A DNA stretch of 19,776 nt, taken from contig JAKOQD010000218.1 of assembly GCA_029778515.1 (NCBI GenBank), positions 1-19,776 on the forward strand, read 5' to 3'. The DNA is from Actinomycetes bacterium (lineage in GTDB: Bacteria > Actinomycetota > Actinomycetes > Propionibacteriales > Propionibacteriaceae). Of this stretch, positions 7,541 to 15,083 are shown in pieces. Below the pieces are notes generated by a model that was not told where the DNA came from, searched no databases, and worked only from the letters and a program-made list of their open reading frames with translations. Both the position numbers and the translations under genes were made by a program. Position 1 is the stretch's first letter. Each line of letters starts with the position of its first letter.

Positions 7541-8425
7541 TTGGCGTCCGCGCTGTGGGGGTTCGCCTTCGTTGCCCAGCGGGTCGGCGCGGCGCACGTC
7601 GGGCCGTTCAGCTTCACCGCAGTCCGCTTCGCGCTGGGTGCGCTGGTGCTGCTGCCGATCATCTGGGTGCGCGATCGCGTCCGCGGTGTGCCGAGGGCCA
7701 AACGGACGGCGGCCACCCGCGCAGTGGTGCTGCCCGGCATCGCGTCCGGCGTGCTGATGACGATCGCGGTGAACCTGCAGCAGGTGGCGATGTCCGACAC
7801 CCCGGCGGGGAACGCGGCGTTCATCACCGGGCTGTACATGGTGTTCGTGCCGGTGATCGCCGCCTTCCGTGGGCATCGCAGCAACCTCGCCACCGTGCTC
7901 GGCGTCGTGGCTTCGCTGGTGGGGCTGTACCTGATCAGCGTCAACGACGAGCTGACCATCGGACGCGGCGAGTGGCTGCTGATCCTCTCCACCGTGTTCT
8001 GGGCGCTCCAGATCCTCGTGATCGAGCACTTCGCGGGACGATTGTCGGCGCTGCGGTTCGCGCTGGTGCAATTCCTCACTTGCGCTGTGGTTAGTTCGGT
8101 CGTCGCGCTCCTTGCCGAGTCGGCACCCTTCGGTGGGCTCGTCGAGGCGGCGATCCCGCTGCTCTATGGCGGGCTCGTGTCGGTGGGCATCGCCTACACC
8201 CTGCAGGTGGTCGGTCAGCGGCACGCCCTGGCCACCCATGCCTCCCTGATCATGGCCACCGAATCGGTGTTCGGCGCGCTGGGTGGGGCGCTGCTGCTGA
8301 GCGAGTTCATGGGGCTGCGCGGCTACGCCGGTGCGGCCCTGATGATCATCGGGATCGTGGTCGCGCAGTTGGGGACGCCTTCTGCCCGGTCAGCCGATCC
8401 CGAGCCGCTTACTTCGTACACGTAA
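7541..8425 (+). CDS. EamA/DMT family transporter
   Basis: A membrane protein of the drug/metabolite transporter superfamily with two EamA repeats, about ten membrane spans, and unknown substrate. WGFAFVAQRVG and the later GNAAFITGLYMVFVPVIA belong to the first repeat; FWALQILVIEHFAG, GIAYTLQVVGQRHA and ATESVFGALGGALLLSE are typical of the second. The start is uncertain. TTG at 7541 is the first standard start codon, but it removes about half of the first membrane span: the sequence before it reads RQRLTANGLLLL in the same frame. Going upstream from it there is no ATG or GTG before the tkt TGA at 7469-7471, only CTG codons (7475, 7532, 7535, 7538). The likely true product starts at CTG 7475 or comes from rare read-through of the tkt stop. 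Confidence 0.85.
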   Translation: MASALWGFAFVAQRVGAAHVGPFSFTAVRFALGALVLLPIIWVRDRVRGVPRAKRTAATRAVVLPGIASGVLMTIAVNLQQVAMSDTPAGNAAFITGLYMVFVPVIAAFRGHRSNLATVLGVVASLVGLYLISVNDELTIGRGEWLLILSTVFWALQILVIEHFAGRLSALRFALVQFLTCAVVSSVVALLAESAPFGGLVEAAIPLLYGGLVSVGIAYTLQVVGQRHALATHASLIMATESVFGALGGALLLSEFMGLRGYAGAALMIIGIVVAQLGTPSARSADPEPLTSYT

Positions 8426-8458
8426 CATTGGGGGTGCCCGAACCGAGAGGAATTCCAG

Positions 8459-10186
8459 TTGCCACCATCCAAGGGGCTGTCCACGACCGCAAAGATCGGT
8501 ATCGGCGTAGGCGCCGGCCTGATCGCGCTGCTCGGTGGCGGTTACGTGGCCGGACACTTCCTTGCCGGTGAGAACCTTCCGGTCAAGTCATCGGTGAACG
8601 GCGTCCAACTCGGCGGGCTCAACTCCGCGCAGGCTGTCGCGAAGCTGGAGAAGGAGCTGGCCGCCGCGTCCGCTGCGCCGATTTCAGTGAAGGCCGGCGA
8701 CGAATCGATGTCGCTGAAGCCTGCCGAGGCCGGGCTCGCCGTGGACTACGAAGCCTCGGTGGCGCAGGCCGGCGGCGGCTCCTCGTGGAACCCGGTGCAC
8801 CTGTTGACCGTCTTGTTCGGTGGCGCCGAGCAGGCTGCGGTGCTCAAGGTCGACCAGGCCAAGCTGAACGCAGCCGTGGACGCGCTCGCCGCGAAGGTGG
8901 ATGTCGAACCGGTGAACGCCGGCGTCGCCTATTCCGGACTCAAACCGGTGGTCAGCGATGCCAAGGCCGGCGTGGCCGTGGATCGGGCCGCCACCAGGGC
9001 TGCGATCCAGGCCGCCTACCTCAAGGCTGAGCCGGTGACCGCGCCGTTGGCCACCGCGGAACCTGCCGTCACCACCACCGAGGCTCAGGATGTCGCTGAC
9101 GGCTTGGCGAAGAGCGCGATAGGTGAGGCGGTGACTGTCAGCGTTGCGGACAAGGGCAAGCTGAACCTCCAGCCGGCCGCGATCGCAGCCAGCCTCAAGT
9201 TCGAGCCCAAGGACGGATCACTGGTGCCTTCCTTCGACTCGAAAACCCTTGCCAGCCAGGTCGCCAAGCAGCTGTCCGGGCTCGGCTTGAAGCAGCCGAA
9301 GAACGCCGGCTACACGATCAGCAAGGGCAAGCCGAAGGTCGTCCCGTCCGTCGACGGTGTCGGAGTTGATCCCGAGCAGTTGGGTGCAGCTCTGGTGCCG
9401 GTGCTCTCCCAGGCGTCCGGGCGCAGCGCGTCCGTTGAGGTCAGCGCGCAACCTGCGGCGGTAACCACGGCCGATGTGGAGCAGCTCGGGGTCAAGAAGG
9501 TGATCGGCAAGTTCACCACCTACTTCCCTGGCACGGCTTACCGCTACAACAACATCGGCAAGGCGGCCAAGCTGATCAACGGCACGTTCCTGCTGCCGGG
9601 TGAGACCTTCAGCATGAACCAGATCCTGGGCAAGCGGACCACCGCCGCAGGGTGGATGGCCGGTGGCGCAATTGACGGCGGCAAGATCGTCGAGCGCCTG
9701 GGCGGCGGCATCTCGCAGGCCACCACGACCACCTTCAACGCGATCTATTTCGCCGGGCTGAAGGACATCTACCACAAGCCGCACTCGCTGTACTTCAACC
9801 GCTACCCGGTCGGCCGCGAGGCCACGCTGGACTGGGAGAGCGTCGACATGAAGTTCAAGAACGATTCCCCTTACGGGGTGCTGCTGCAGGCTTCGATCAC
9901 CGGCAAGACCGGTAGTCAGGGCTCGGTCACGGTCAAGGTTTGGTCGACCAAGCGGTACACGATCAAGTCGACCACGCCGGTGCGTTCGAACTACCGCGCG
10001 CCCGGCAAGACCGTCTACGACGACTCCGATGGCTGCATCGCGCAGAGCGCGATGAGCGGCTTCGACGTGAAGTTCTACCGGCTCTTCTACGAGGGCGAGA
10101 AGCTCTTGAAGAAGGAGCCATTCAAGTGGAGCTACAACTCCCTCACCCCAGTGGTCTGCGGCAAGGACCCGGCCAAGAAGGACTGA
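8459..10186 (+). CDS. VanW family protein with YoaR-like domains
   Basis: A 575-residue membrane-anchored extracellular protein. Residues 12-35 are a membrane-spanning anchor; the next 300 residues hold two degenerate repeats of about 100 residues resembling the YoaR-like putative peptidoglycan-binding domain. The VanW domain is at about 347-480: FTTYFPGTAYRYNNIGKAAKLINGTFLLPGETFSMN and then ERLGGGISQATTTTFNAIYFAGL are its hallmarks. VanW occurs in some glycopeptide resistance clusters but its biochemical role is unknown, and its presence here does not imply vancomycin resistance, since no vanHAX genes are present. Two cysteines near the C-terminus (526 and 567) could form a disulfide. The TTG start has GAGAGGA 6-7 bases before it. 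It follows the transporter by 33 bases and may share its transcript. Confidence 0.92.
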   Translation: MPPSKGLSTTAKIGIGVGAGLIALLGGGYVAGHFLAGENLPVKSSVNGVQLGGLNSAQAVAKLEKELAAASAAPISVKAGDESMSLKPAEAGLAVDYEASVAQAGGGSSWNPVHLLTVLFGGAEQAAVLKVDQAKLNAAVDALAAKVDVEPVNAGVAYSGLKPVVSDAKAGVAVDRAATRAAIQAAYLKAEPVTAPLATAEPAVTTTEAQDVADGLAKSAIGEAVTVSVADKGKLNLQPAAIAASLKFEPKDGSLVPSFDSKTLASQVAKQLSGLGLKQPKNAGYTISKGKPKVVPSVDGVGVDPEQLGAALVPVLSQASGRSASVEVSAQPAAVTTADVEQLGVKKVIGKFTTYFPGTAYRYNNIGKAAKLINGTFLLPGETFSMNQILGKRTTAAGWMAGGAIDGGKIVERLGGGISQATTTTFNAIYFAGLKDIYHKPHSLYFNRYPVGREATLDWESVDMKFKNDSPYGVLLQASITGKTGSQGSVTVKVWSTKRYTIKSTTPVRSNYRAPGKTVYDDSDGCIAQSAMSGFDVKFYRLFYEGEKLLKKEPFKWSYNSLTPVVCGKDPAKKD

Positions 10187-10199
10187 GCCCGCCGCGCCG
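10183..10199 (+). repeat. 17-bp sequence shared with dapE stop region
   Basis: CTGAGCCCGCCGCGCCG covers the stop codon of the VanW-family gene and the following bases. The identical 17 bases cover the dapE stop at 18073-18089. Both lie upstream of a copy of the 83-bp repeat. It may be part of a larger decayed element or chance in GC-rich DNA. Confidence 0.35.
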
Positions 10200-10251
10200 G
10201 CCCGGCTGGTCCAACTCTGTCGAGACCCTGCTCAGCGCCGACGTCCCACCA

Positions 10252-10335
10252 TTGCGGGACAAAGCTGACACCCGCGGCGTCCGGATCACGTTTCGCGGCC
10301 CAGACCCGCTGGCTCGGGGCAGATTTGTCCCGAAA
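10252..10335 (-). repeat. 83-bp intergenic repeat, copy B (inverted)
   Basis: Ends TTGCGGGACAAA and TTTGTCCCGAAA form a 12-bp terminal inverted repeat with one mismatch. Read on the minus strand it aligns with copy C: both begin TTTCGGGACAAA, continue nCTGCCCCGAG, and end CAGCTTTGTCCCG. It fills the gap between the convergent VanW-family and SH3-like genes and could also act as a transcription terminator. Confidence 0.78.
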
Positions 10336-10337
10336 GG

Positions 10338-10853
10338 TCAGTCCAGTCGCGCCACCATGCCCAGGCTCAGTAGCCGCTCATGGTCAGCTGGATCGCCCGC
10401 AACCAGCAGCAATGAGCGAGCGTCACGATGCGCGGCCCACCACGCGAGCGCGATCAGGTCGGCAGTCGGTGCTGCCACCACCCATTCGCCGACATGCTCA
10501 GCCGGAGATGGTGGCGGTGCACTCGGCGGACTGCCCGGCATGGGTTCCCGGGAGTCAAGCAGATCGCTCAGCCGGGCGACGTAGTAGCGTCCGGACAATC
10601 CGGCGAGCCGGGCCTGCCGATCGAGTTCGGCCAGCGGCGTCCGCATCGGGTCGCGACCTCTGGCCACACCGACCGGACGCCACGCGTGCACCTGCGCCCA
10701 GGGCACCTGATGGGTTTCGCCACGCCGATCCTGCAATCGCAGCTCAGCAGCGCTGGCTGCCACCACGAACCCGATCAGGTCGCTGAAGTACCCGTCCGGA
10801 CGCACCCGCCGCACGCTCACCCGACGACCGGGTTCTGGAAGCGCGCCGCCCAC
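10338..10853 (-). CDS. SH3-like domain protein (Rv0428c-type N-terminus), no acetyltransferase domain
   Basis: A 171-residue cytoplasmic protein. Residues 9-60 (GRRVSVRRVRPDGYFSDLIGF and the following VPWAQVHAWRPV) resemble the SH3-like domain found at the N-terminus of the actinobacterial Rv0428c/cg3035 GNAT acetyltransferases. In those proteins the acetyltransferase domain follows. Here the remainder is short: after a Pro/Ser-rich stretch (EPMPGSPPSAPPPSP, about 103-117) comes EWVVAAPTADLIALAWWAAHRDARSLLLVAGDPADHERLLSLGMVARLD, which has no visible acetyl-CoA motif. The neighbour fdxA is divergent. GTG at 10853 is the only usable start, because a TGA lies in frame three codons upstream. A decayed or minimal relative of Rv0428c is likely, but the assignment is weak. 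Confidence 0.72.
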   Translation of the reverse strand: MGGALPEPGRRVSVRRVRPDGYFSDLIGFVVAASAAELRLQDRRGETHQVPWAQVHAWRPVGVARGRDPMRTPLAELDRQARLAGLSGRYYVARLSDLLDSREPMPGSPPSAPPPSPAEHVGEWVVAAPTADLIALAWWAAHRDARSLLLVAGDPADHERLLSLGMVARLD

Positions 10854-10879
10854 TCCGCCTCATCTCATCATGTCGGTTG

Positions 10880-10885
10880 TAGAGT
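10880..10885 (+). promoter_or_regulatory. Candidate -10 box of fdxA
   Basis: TAGAGT lies 39 bases before the fdxA start, leaving a leader of about 30 bases that holds an AGGAG ribosome site. No clear -35 box is seen. TCTAGCTAGG closer to the gene is an alternative. Confidence 0.35.
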
Positions 10886-10924
10886 GCTCCGAGTAGGCCA
10901 ACTGTCTAGCTAGGAGCCGGTTTC

Positions 10925-11245
10925 ATGACGTACGTGATCACTCTTCCATGTGTCGATGTGAAGGATCTCGCGTGCGTCGAGGAGTGTCCGGTCGACTGTA
11001 TCTACGAGGGCAACCGCATGCTCTACATTCACCCCGACGAGTGCGTCGACTGCGGTGCCTGCGAGCCGGTCTGCCCGACTGAGGCGATCTTCTACGAGGA
11101 CGACGTCCCGTCCGATCAGGCCGAGTACTACGACATCAACGTGCACTTCTTCGACGAGATCGGTTCGCCCGGCGGCGCGGCCAAGCTGGGTCCGATTGAC
11201 GCCGACCATCCCACCGTCGCCGCGCTGCCCCCGCAGGCAGTGTGA
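10925..11245 (+). CDS. fdxA: 7Fe ferredoxin FdxA
   Basis: A 106-residue small electron carrier of the actinobacterial 7Fe type, with one [3Fe-4S] and one [4Fe-4S] cluster, serving redox enzymes in the cytoplasm. Cysteines lie at 9, 17, 21, 25, 40, 43, 46 and 50. The spacing C-x7-C-x3-CP followed by [12 protein letters not shown] is the family signature: Cys9, 17 and 50 are expected to hold the 3Fe cluster and Cys21, 40, 43 and 46 the 4Fe cluster. The acidic tail ([19 protein letters not shown]) matches the mycobacterial FdxA/FdxC. AGGAG lies 8 bases before the start. The stop overlaps the dapC start by four bases (GTGA), so the two are probably translated together, an arrangement widely conserved in actinobacteria. 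Confidence 0.96.
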   Translation: MTYVITLPCVDVKDLACVEECPVDCIYEGNRMLYIHPDECVDCGACEPVCPTEAIFYEDDVPSDQAEYYDINVHFFDEIGSPGGAAKLGPIDADHPTVAALPPQAV

Positions 11246-12348
11246 GCAGGCTGGCCGAACGGCTGCCCGACTTCCCCTGGGATTCGCTGGACGCGGCCCG
11301 GGCCCGAGCGGCCGCGCACCCGGACGGCATCGTCGACCTCTCGGTCGGCACGCCGGTCGACCCGACGCCGGAAATCGCCCAACGCGTGCTCGCCGACACG
11401 GCGGACGCGCCGGGCTACCCGACCACGTGGGGCACCCCCGCGCTGCGCCGGGCCATCATCGACTACCTGGCCGGGCGCTGGAGCGCGCGGGGGCTGGTCG
11501 ACGACGGCGTCCTGCCTGTGGTCGGCACAAAGGAGTTGGTCGCGCTCCTACCCACGCTGCTGGGCGTCGGCGCTGGTCGGACGGTGGTCATCCCGACCAC
11601 CGCGTACCCCACCTACGATGTCGGCGGACGCATCGCCGGGGCCAAGGTCGTGGCCTGCGACGACCCGGCCGAGGTCGCCGCACTCAAGCCGAGCCTGATC
11701 TGGATCAACTCCCCGGCCAATCCCCACGGCCAGATCCTCACCCCGCAGCGCCTTCGAGAGTGGGTGGCCGCGGCGCGCGGCGTCGGTGCGGTGCTTGCGT
11801 CGGATGAGTGCTACGCCGAGTTCGGCTGGGACGCCGAGCCGATATCGGTGCTGCATCCAGAGATCAATGGCGGCTCGCTGGCGAACCTGATTGCTGTGCA
11901 TTCGCTCTCGAAGCGTTCGAACGCGGCGGGTTACCGCGCGGGTTTCCTCGCCGGCGACCCCATCCTGGTCAGCGAGTTGCGCGAGGTGCGTAAGCACGCC
12001 GGACTGATGGTGCCCACGCCCGTCCAGGCCGCGATGGTCAGTCTGCTGGGTGACCACGCCCACGTCGAGGAGCAGCGCGCGCGCTACCAGCGTCGCCGGG
12101 CCCGACTGCGTCCGGCGCTGGCGGCAGCCGGCTACCGGGTGGAGCATTCCGAGGGCTCGCTCTACCTCTGGTGCACCCGCGACGAGGATTGCCGGGCCAG
12201 CGTGGAACACCTGGCCGGCCTCGGCATCCTGGTCGCACCCGGAGACTTCTACGGCGACGCCGGACGCGAGTTCGTCCGGGTGGCGCTCACCGCTACGGAC
12301 GAACGTGTTGCCGCAGCGGCCAAGCGATTGTTGGCCGCGGCCGGCTAA
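11242..12348 (+). CDS. dapC: N-succinyldiaminopimelate aminotransferase DapC
   Basis: A 368-residue fold-type I PLP aminotransferase that converts N-succinyl-2-amino-6-ketopimelate to N-succinyl-LL-diaminopimelate, using glutamate, in the succinylase route to lysine and peptidoglycan. Key residues are visible: Asp188 ([11 protein letters not shown]), which binds the PLP ring nitrogen; Lys224 ([15 protein letters not shown]), which forms the Schiff base; and Arg232 in the same motif. NSPANPHG (156-163) is the substrate carboxylate region. The GTG start overlaps the fdxA stop and has no separate promoter, so it depends on fdxA. The length is typical. dapD and dapE, the enzymes before and after it in the pathway, are 3-5 kb downstream in the same window. 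Confidence 0.95.
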   Translation: MSRLAERLPDFPWDSLDAARARAAAHPDGIVDLSVGTPVDPTPEIAQRVLADTADAPGYPTTWGTPALRRAIIDYLAGRWSARGLVDDGVLPVVGTKELVALLPTLLGVGAGRTVVIPTTAYPTYDVGGRIAGAKVVACDDPAEVAALKPSLIWINSPANPHGQILTPQRLREWVAAARGVGAVLASDECYAEFGWDAEPISVLHPEINGGSLANLIAVHSLSKRSNAAGYRAGFLAGDPILVSELREVRKHAGLMVPTPVQAAMVSLLGDHAHVEEQRARYQRRRARLRPALAAAGYRVEHSEGSLYLWCTRDEDCRASVEHLAGLGILVAPGDFYGDAGREFVRVALTATDERVAAAAKRLLAAAG

Positions 12349-12465
12349 TTCCGTCCGCTGGTCGGGTCTTTCGAGGCCAAGCCCTTCGCCGACCGCTTCC
12401 TGAGAAACTCATCAGATTCGGCGCGGACCACTTCCGTCCGGCCGGTTGAGGCCCATGATGACCCT

Positions 12466-13965
12466 GTGCGAAGGGTGTCCGTGATGATAACGCTGCTGAC
12501 TCTGGCCGGCTGCGTTGCTACCGGTCCGGCCATCACCAGCCCACCGACCGCAACTTCGATTGCTCCGAGCGCAACGGGCGGGACGTCCGCCGAACCGTCC
12601 GCGCCGGCATCGTCCACCATCCCCGGCGAATACCGCGGTTCCTCAGCCATGCCGGCCGCGGACGGCGACCCGATGCTCTGGCCCACCATCGAACTCCGGG
12701 TGGTCACCGACTACGGCAGCCAGGCGTACGAGCGTTACGGCTTCGTCGACGTGAACGGCCAGCTCGTCGTGAAGCCGCGCTTCGACAACTACCAGTACTG
12801 CCCGGACGCCCACGGGCGCGCTGCCTTCGTCATCGGGGAACGCGGCGATCATCGCGCCGAAGTGCTCGACCTCACCGGCAAACTGATGCTGCGGACGCCG
12901 GCAGCGGACGCAGGCTGCGCCGGTTCCGATCACGTCGTCTTCACCGATGTGATCTCCGGAGAGACCGGTGAATACAACTCCGGGGTACTGCAGCTCTCGA
13001 CTGGCCGGATCGTCGTGCCGCTGGCCAAGGATCGGCACATCGAGGTGGTGCAGGGCGAGATCGTCAACGTCTCCGACCCCGAGGGAGAGTACTTCCTCGA
13101 CCTGAGCAGTGGCGCACGGACGCCGCATCCGGGCTGGCTGTGGTACTCCGCGCTGGAGCCGGGCGCGCCGGGGCTGCCGGCTGCAGCGAAGCGTCCGGAC
13201 TACCAGTCCACTTCGACCTTCGGGTACGTCAGCCTTGCCGGGCAGTGGCTCGTGGAGCCGCGGTTCGCCGACGCCAACCCGTTCGTGGCCGGGCGCGCGA
13301 TCATCGGCGACGGCACGTCCGAGACCCTGATCGATGCGGACTTCAACCCCGTGAGCGGGCCCTGGACCAGCATCACGGTTGAAACGGACGCCAACGATGC
13401 GCTGCTCGGCTACCACGTGTTTCGCGGAGAGCAGGAGGGGCTGCTCGGACCGGACGCGAACGTGATCCTGCCGGTCAGCCCGTCCCCGATCTACTGCAAC
13501 CTTGCCGGCGCCTGCACTACGGTGTCGGCGGACGGGCTCGGCAAGCTGGTGCTGCTGCCCGAGCTGACTCGCACCGATCTGCCGGCCGGACTCACCAAGG
13601 CGATCAGCCGGGACATTGTGAGCGACTCGGTTACCGACCCGAATACCGACGACGATCTCCAACTGAACCTGACCAGGCTCCACTTCCTGGCCGACGGGCG
13701 CAGCGTCACGTCCGCAGGTTGGAGTTTCTGCGATCTGATCGGTACCGCCTGGGTGATGTGCGCGCCGTCCGTGGTCACCCTGCCCCCGGACGTTTTCGAC
13801 ACCCGGGGCAACCGAACCACGTTCCGCAGCGTTAGAGCTCTGGCGGCGGCTTCCGGCAGCGTTCCGGAGTATTACTGGGCGGTCGCCGGCCGGTATCAGG
13901 GCTTAGTGGACGCGACCGGGGCCTGGCGCTATCGGGAGAGCCGTTTCACCCAATTGGAGGATTGA
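12466..13965 (+). CDS. WG repeat-containing lipoprotein
   Basis: A 499-residue secreted lipoprotein of unknown function. The short signal peptide ends in the lipobox LTLAGC (Cys16), followed by a Ser/Thr/Pro/Ala-rich linker to about residue 65. At least two units fit the WG repeat pattern: YGFVDVNGQLVVKPRF (91-106) and FGYVSLAGQWLVEPRF (252-267). Weaker ones are EGLLGPDANVILPV (324-337) and YQGLVDATGAW (477-487), so the chain probably forms a beta-propeller-like array. Extra cysteines at 112, 151, 344, 350, 422 and 432 could form disulfides. GTG at 12466 is preferred over ATG 12484 because the latter would leave a lipobox at residue 10. No ribosome site is seen; CATGAT 6 bases upstream could be a -10 box of a leaderless transcript. 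The next gene, PstS-like, starts at its stop. Confidence 0.85.
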   Translation: MRRVSVMITLLTLAGCVATGPAITSPPTATSIAPSATGGTSAEPSAPASSTIPGEYRGSSAMPAADGDPMLWPTIELRVVTDYGSQAYERYGFVDVNGQLVVKPRFDNYQYCPDAHGRAAFVIGERGDHRAEVLDLTGKLMLRTPAADAGCAGSDHVVFTDVISGETGEYNSGVLQLSTGRIVVPLAKDRHIEVVQGEIVNVSDPEGEYFLDLSSGARTPHPGWLWYSALEPGAPGLPAAAKRPDYQSTSTFGYVSLAGQWLVEPRFADANPFVAGRAIIGDGTSETLIDADFNPVSGPWTSITVETDANDALLGYHVFRGEQEGLLGPDANVILPVSPSPIYCNLAGACTTVSADGLGKLVLLPELTRTDLPAGLTKAISRDIVSDSVTDPNTDDDLQLNLTRLHFLADGRSVTSAGWSFCDLIGTAWVMCAPSVVTLPPDVFDTRGNRTTFRSVRALAAASGSVPEYYWAVAGRYQGLVDATGAWRYRESRFTQLED

Positions 13966-13967
13966 GA

Positions 13968-14927
13968 ATGCGTCATTTCCTGTTCGCGGCCACCGCGTTG
14001 GCGGTCGTCCTGTCCGGGTGCGTGGCTTCCGGGCCGACCCCGTCCGCCTCGGTGACTTCGCCGATGGTCCCGTCCGGGTCGACCACACCGAGCGCGAGTA
14101 CCGAGAGCGCCAGCGCGCAGGCGGACTTCTCGTTCACCCTCGCGGACATGCCCACGATCGACGGCTCGACGGCGAACATCCCCTTGATCTCGCTGGCCAT
14201 CCAGCGGCTGACCGGTGTCTCCGAAACCGATGCTGACAACGCCGTGAACACCAACGGGACGCCCGCAGCCTGGCGCAACCTCGTCGCCGGTGCGGTGGAT
14301 CTGCTAGTGGTCTACGAAGCCGACGAGGCGGTCAAGGCCGAGGTCGAATCGTCCGGGGTCAAGCTCGAAGCCCATCCGATCGGACGCGATGCTCTGGTCT
14401 TCTTCACCAACTCCAGCAACCCGGTCGAATCGCTGACCACCAAGCAGTACCGCGATATCTACACGGGCAAGATCAGTAACTGGCAGCAGGTGGGCGGTGC
14501 GAACGCGAAGATCGTCGGTTACCAGCGCGCGGAGGAGTCCGGTTCGCAGGCCCTGCTGCGCAAGTATGTCGTGGGTCAGGCGAAGCTCACGAAGGCGCCG
14601 ACTGATCGGATCACCGCGGAGATGGGCGAGATCATCGACGGTGTGGCCAGCTACGCCAACACCGGGAATGCGCTCGGCTACAGCGTGTACTACTACCTCG
14701 CGAACATGTATGCGGTCGACGGCATCAAGATGCTGGGCGTCGGCGGGGTGCAGCCGACCAAGGAAACGATCGCCGATGGCAGCTACCCCTACGCCAACGA
14801 CTTCTTCGCTGTGGTCCGTGCTGATGAGCCCGCCGGCAGCCCTGCCCGCAGGGTGCTTGAGTGGCTGACCAGCGAAGCCGGCGCCCGGACGGTCGCGGAT
14901 GCAGGCTACGTCCCGCTCCGCGCCTAG
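13968..14927 (+). CDS. PstS-like substrate-binding lipoprotein
   Basis: A 319-residue extracellular lipoprotein with a periplasmic-binding-protein-like domain of the PstS type. The lipobox LSGC (Cys18) is followed by a Ser/Thr/Pro linker to about residue 52. PTIDGSTANIPL (62-73) corresponds to the phosphate-binding DGSTTxxP loop, and VDLLVVYEADEA and the segment IGRDALVFFTNSSNPVESLTTKQYRDIYTGKISNWQQVGG are hallmarks of PstS. The ligand may be phosphate or another anion. No pstCAB or phoU genes are present, so transport is not shown; a sensory or scavenging role is as likely. GGAGG lies 8 bases before ATG 13968, inside the preceding gene, whose stop at 13963-13965 it nearly touches. The two lipoproteins are therefore a translationally linked pair. 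Confidence 0.87.
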   Translation: MRHFLFAATALAVVLSGCVASGPTPSASVTSPMVPSGSTTPSASTESASAQADFSFTLADMPTIDGSTANIPLISLAIQRLTGVSETDADNAVNTNGTPAAWRNLVAGAVDLLVVYEADEAVKAEVESSGVKLEAHPIGRDALVFFTNSSNPVESLTTKQYRDIYTGKISNWQQVGGANAKIVGYQRAEESGSQALLRKYVVGQAKLTKAPTDRITAEMGEIIDGVASYANTGNALGYSVYYYLANMYAVDGIKMLGVGGVQPTKETIADGSYPYANDFFAVVRADEPAGSPARRVLEWLTSEAGARTVADAGYVPLRA

Positions 14928-14930
14928 AAC

Positions 14931-15013
14931 TTTCGGGACAAACCTGCCCCGAGTCGGCGAAGCCGGGCGTTAGCGGCCCGATCTGAGCAACTGGCGCCAG
15001 CTTTGTCCCGAAA
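14931..15013 (+). repeat. 83-bp intergenic repeat, copy C
   Basis: The best-preserved copy: TTTCGGGACAAA at the left and TTTGTCCCGAAA at the right are a perfect 12-bp terminal inverted repeat. The interior is asymmetric. It begins 4 bases after the PstS-like gene and lies between it and the convergent lysozyme-like gene, so a termination role is possible besides being a mobile or structural element. Confidence 0.82.
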
Positions 15014-15014
15014 C

Positions 15015-15062
15015 CCGGGAGCACTCCCGGCGGCCGCTCAGAGGTTCTCGGGCTAGCCGAGA
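15015..15062. terminator. Two hairpins between convergent genes
   Basis: CCGGGAG/CTCCCGG (15015-15030, 2-base loop) and TCTCGG/CCGAGA (15046-15062, 5-base loop) follow repeat copy C directly. They lie between the convergent PstS-like and lysozyme-like genes and could end transcription from both sides. There is no T-run. Confidence 0.45.
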
Positions 15063-15083
15063 GTGTGGCCGACTTCGTCCCGC

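Noticed and set aside
5363..8239. 958-codon open frame on the minus strand, opposite tkt and the EamA gene
   Set aside because: It is antisense to a clear transketolase and a clear transporter, its translation is low-complexity Arg/Gly/His/Gln-rich, and no domain is recognisable. Long stop-free antisense frames are expected in GC-rich coding DNA.
8459..10186. Glycopeptide resistance gene
   Set aside because: VanW-domain proteins are common in actinobacteria without resistance, and no vanH, vanA-type ligase, vanX or vanRS genes are present.
14931..15013. Ordinary intrinsic terminator
   Set aside because: The 83-bp spacing between arms, the asymmetric conserved interior, and copies in divergent and co-directional gaps do not fit a simple terminator, although termination may be a side effect at convergent sites.
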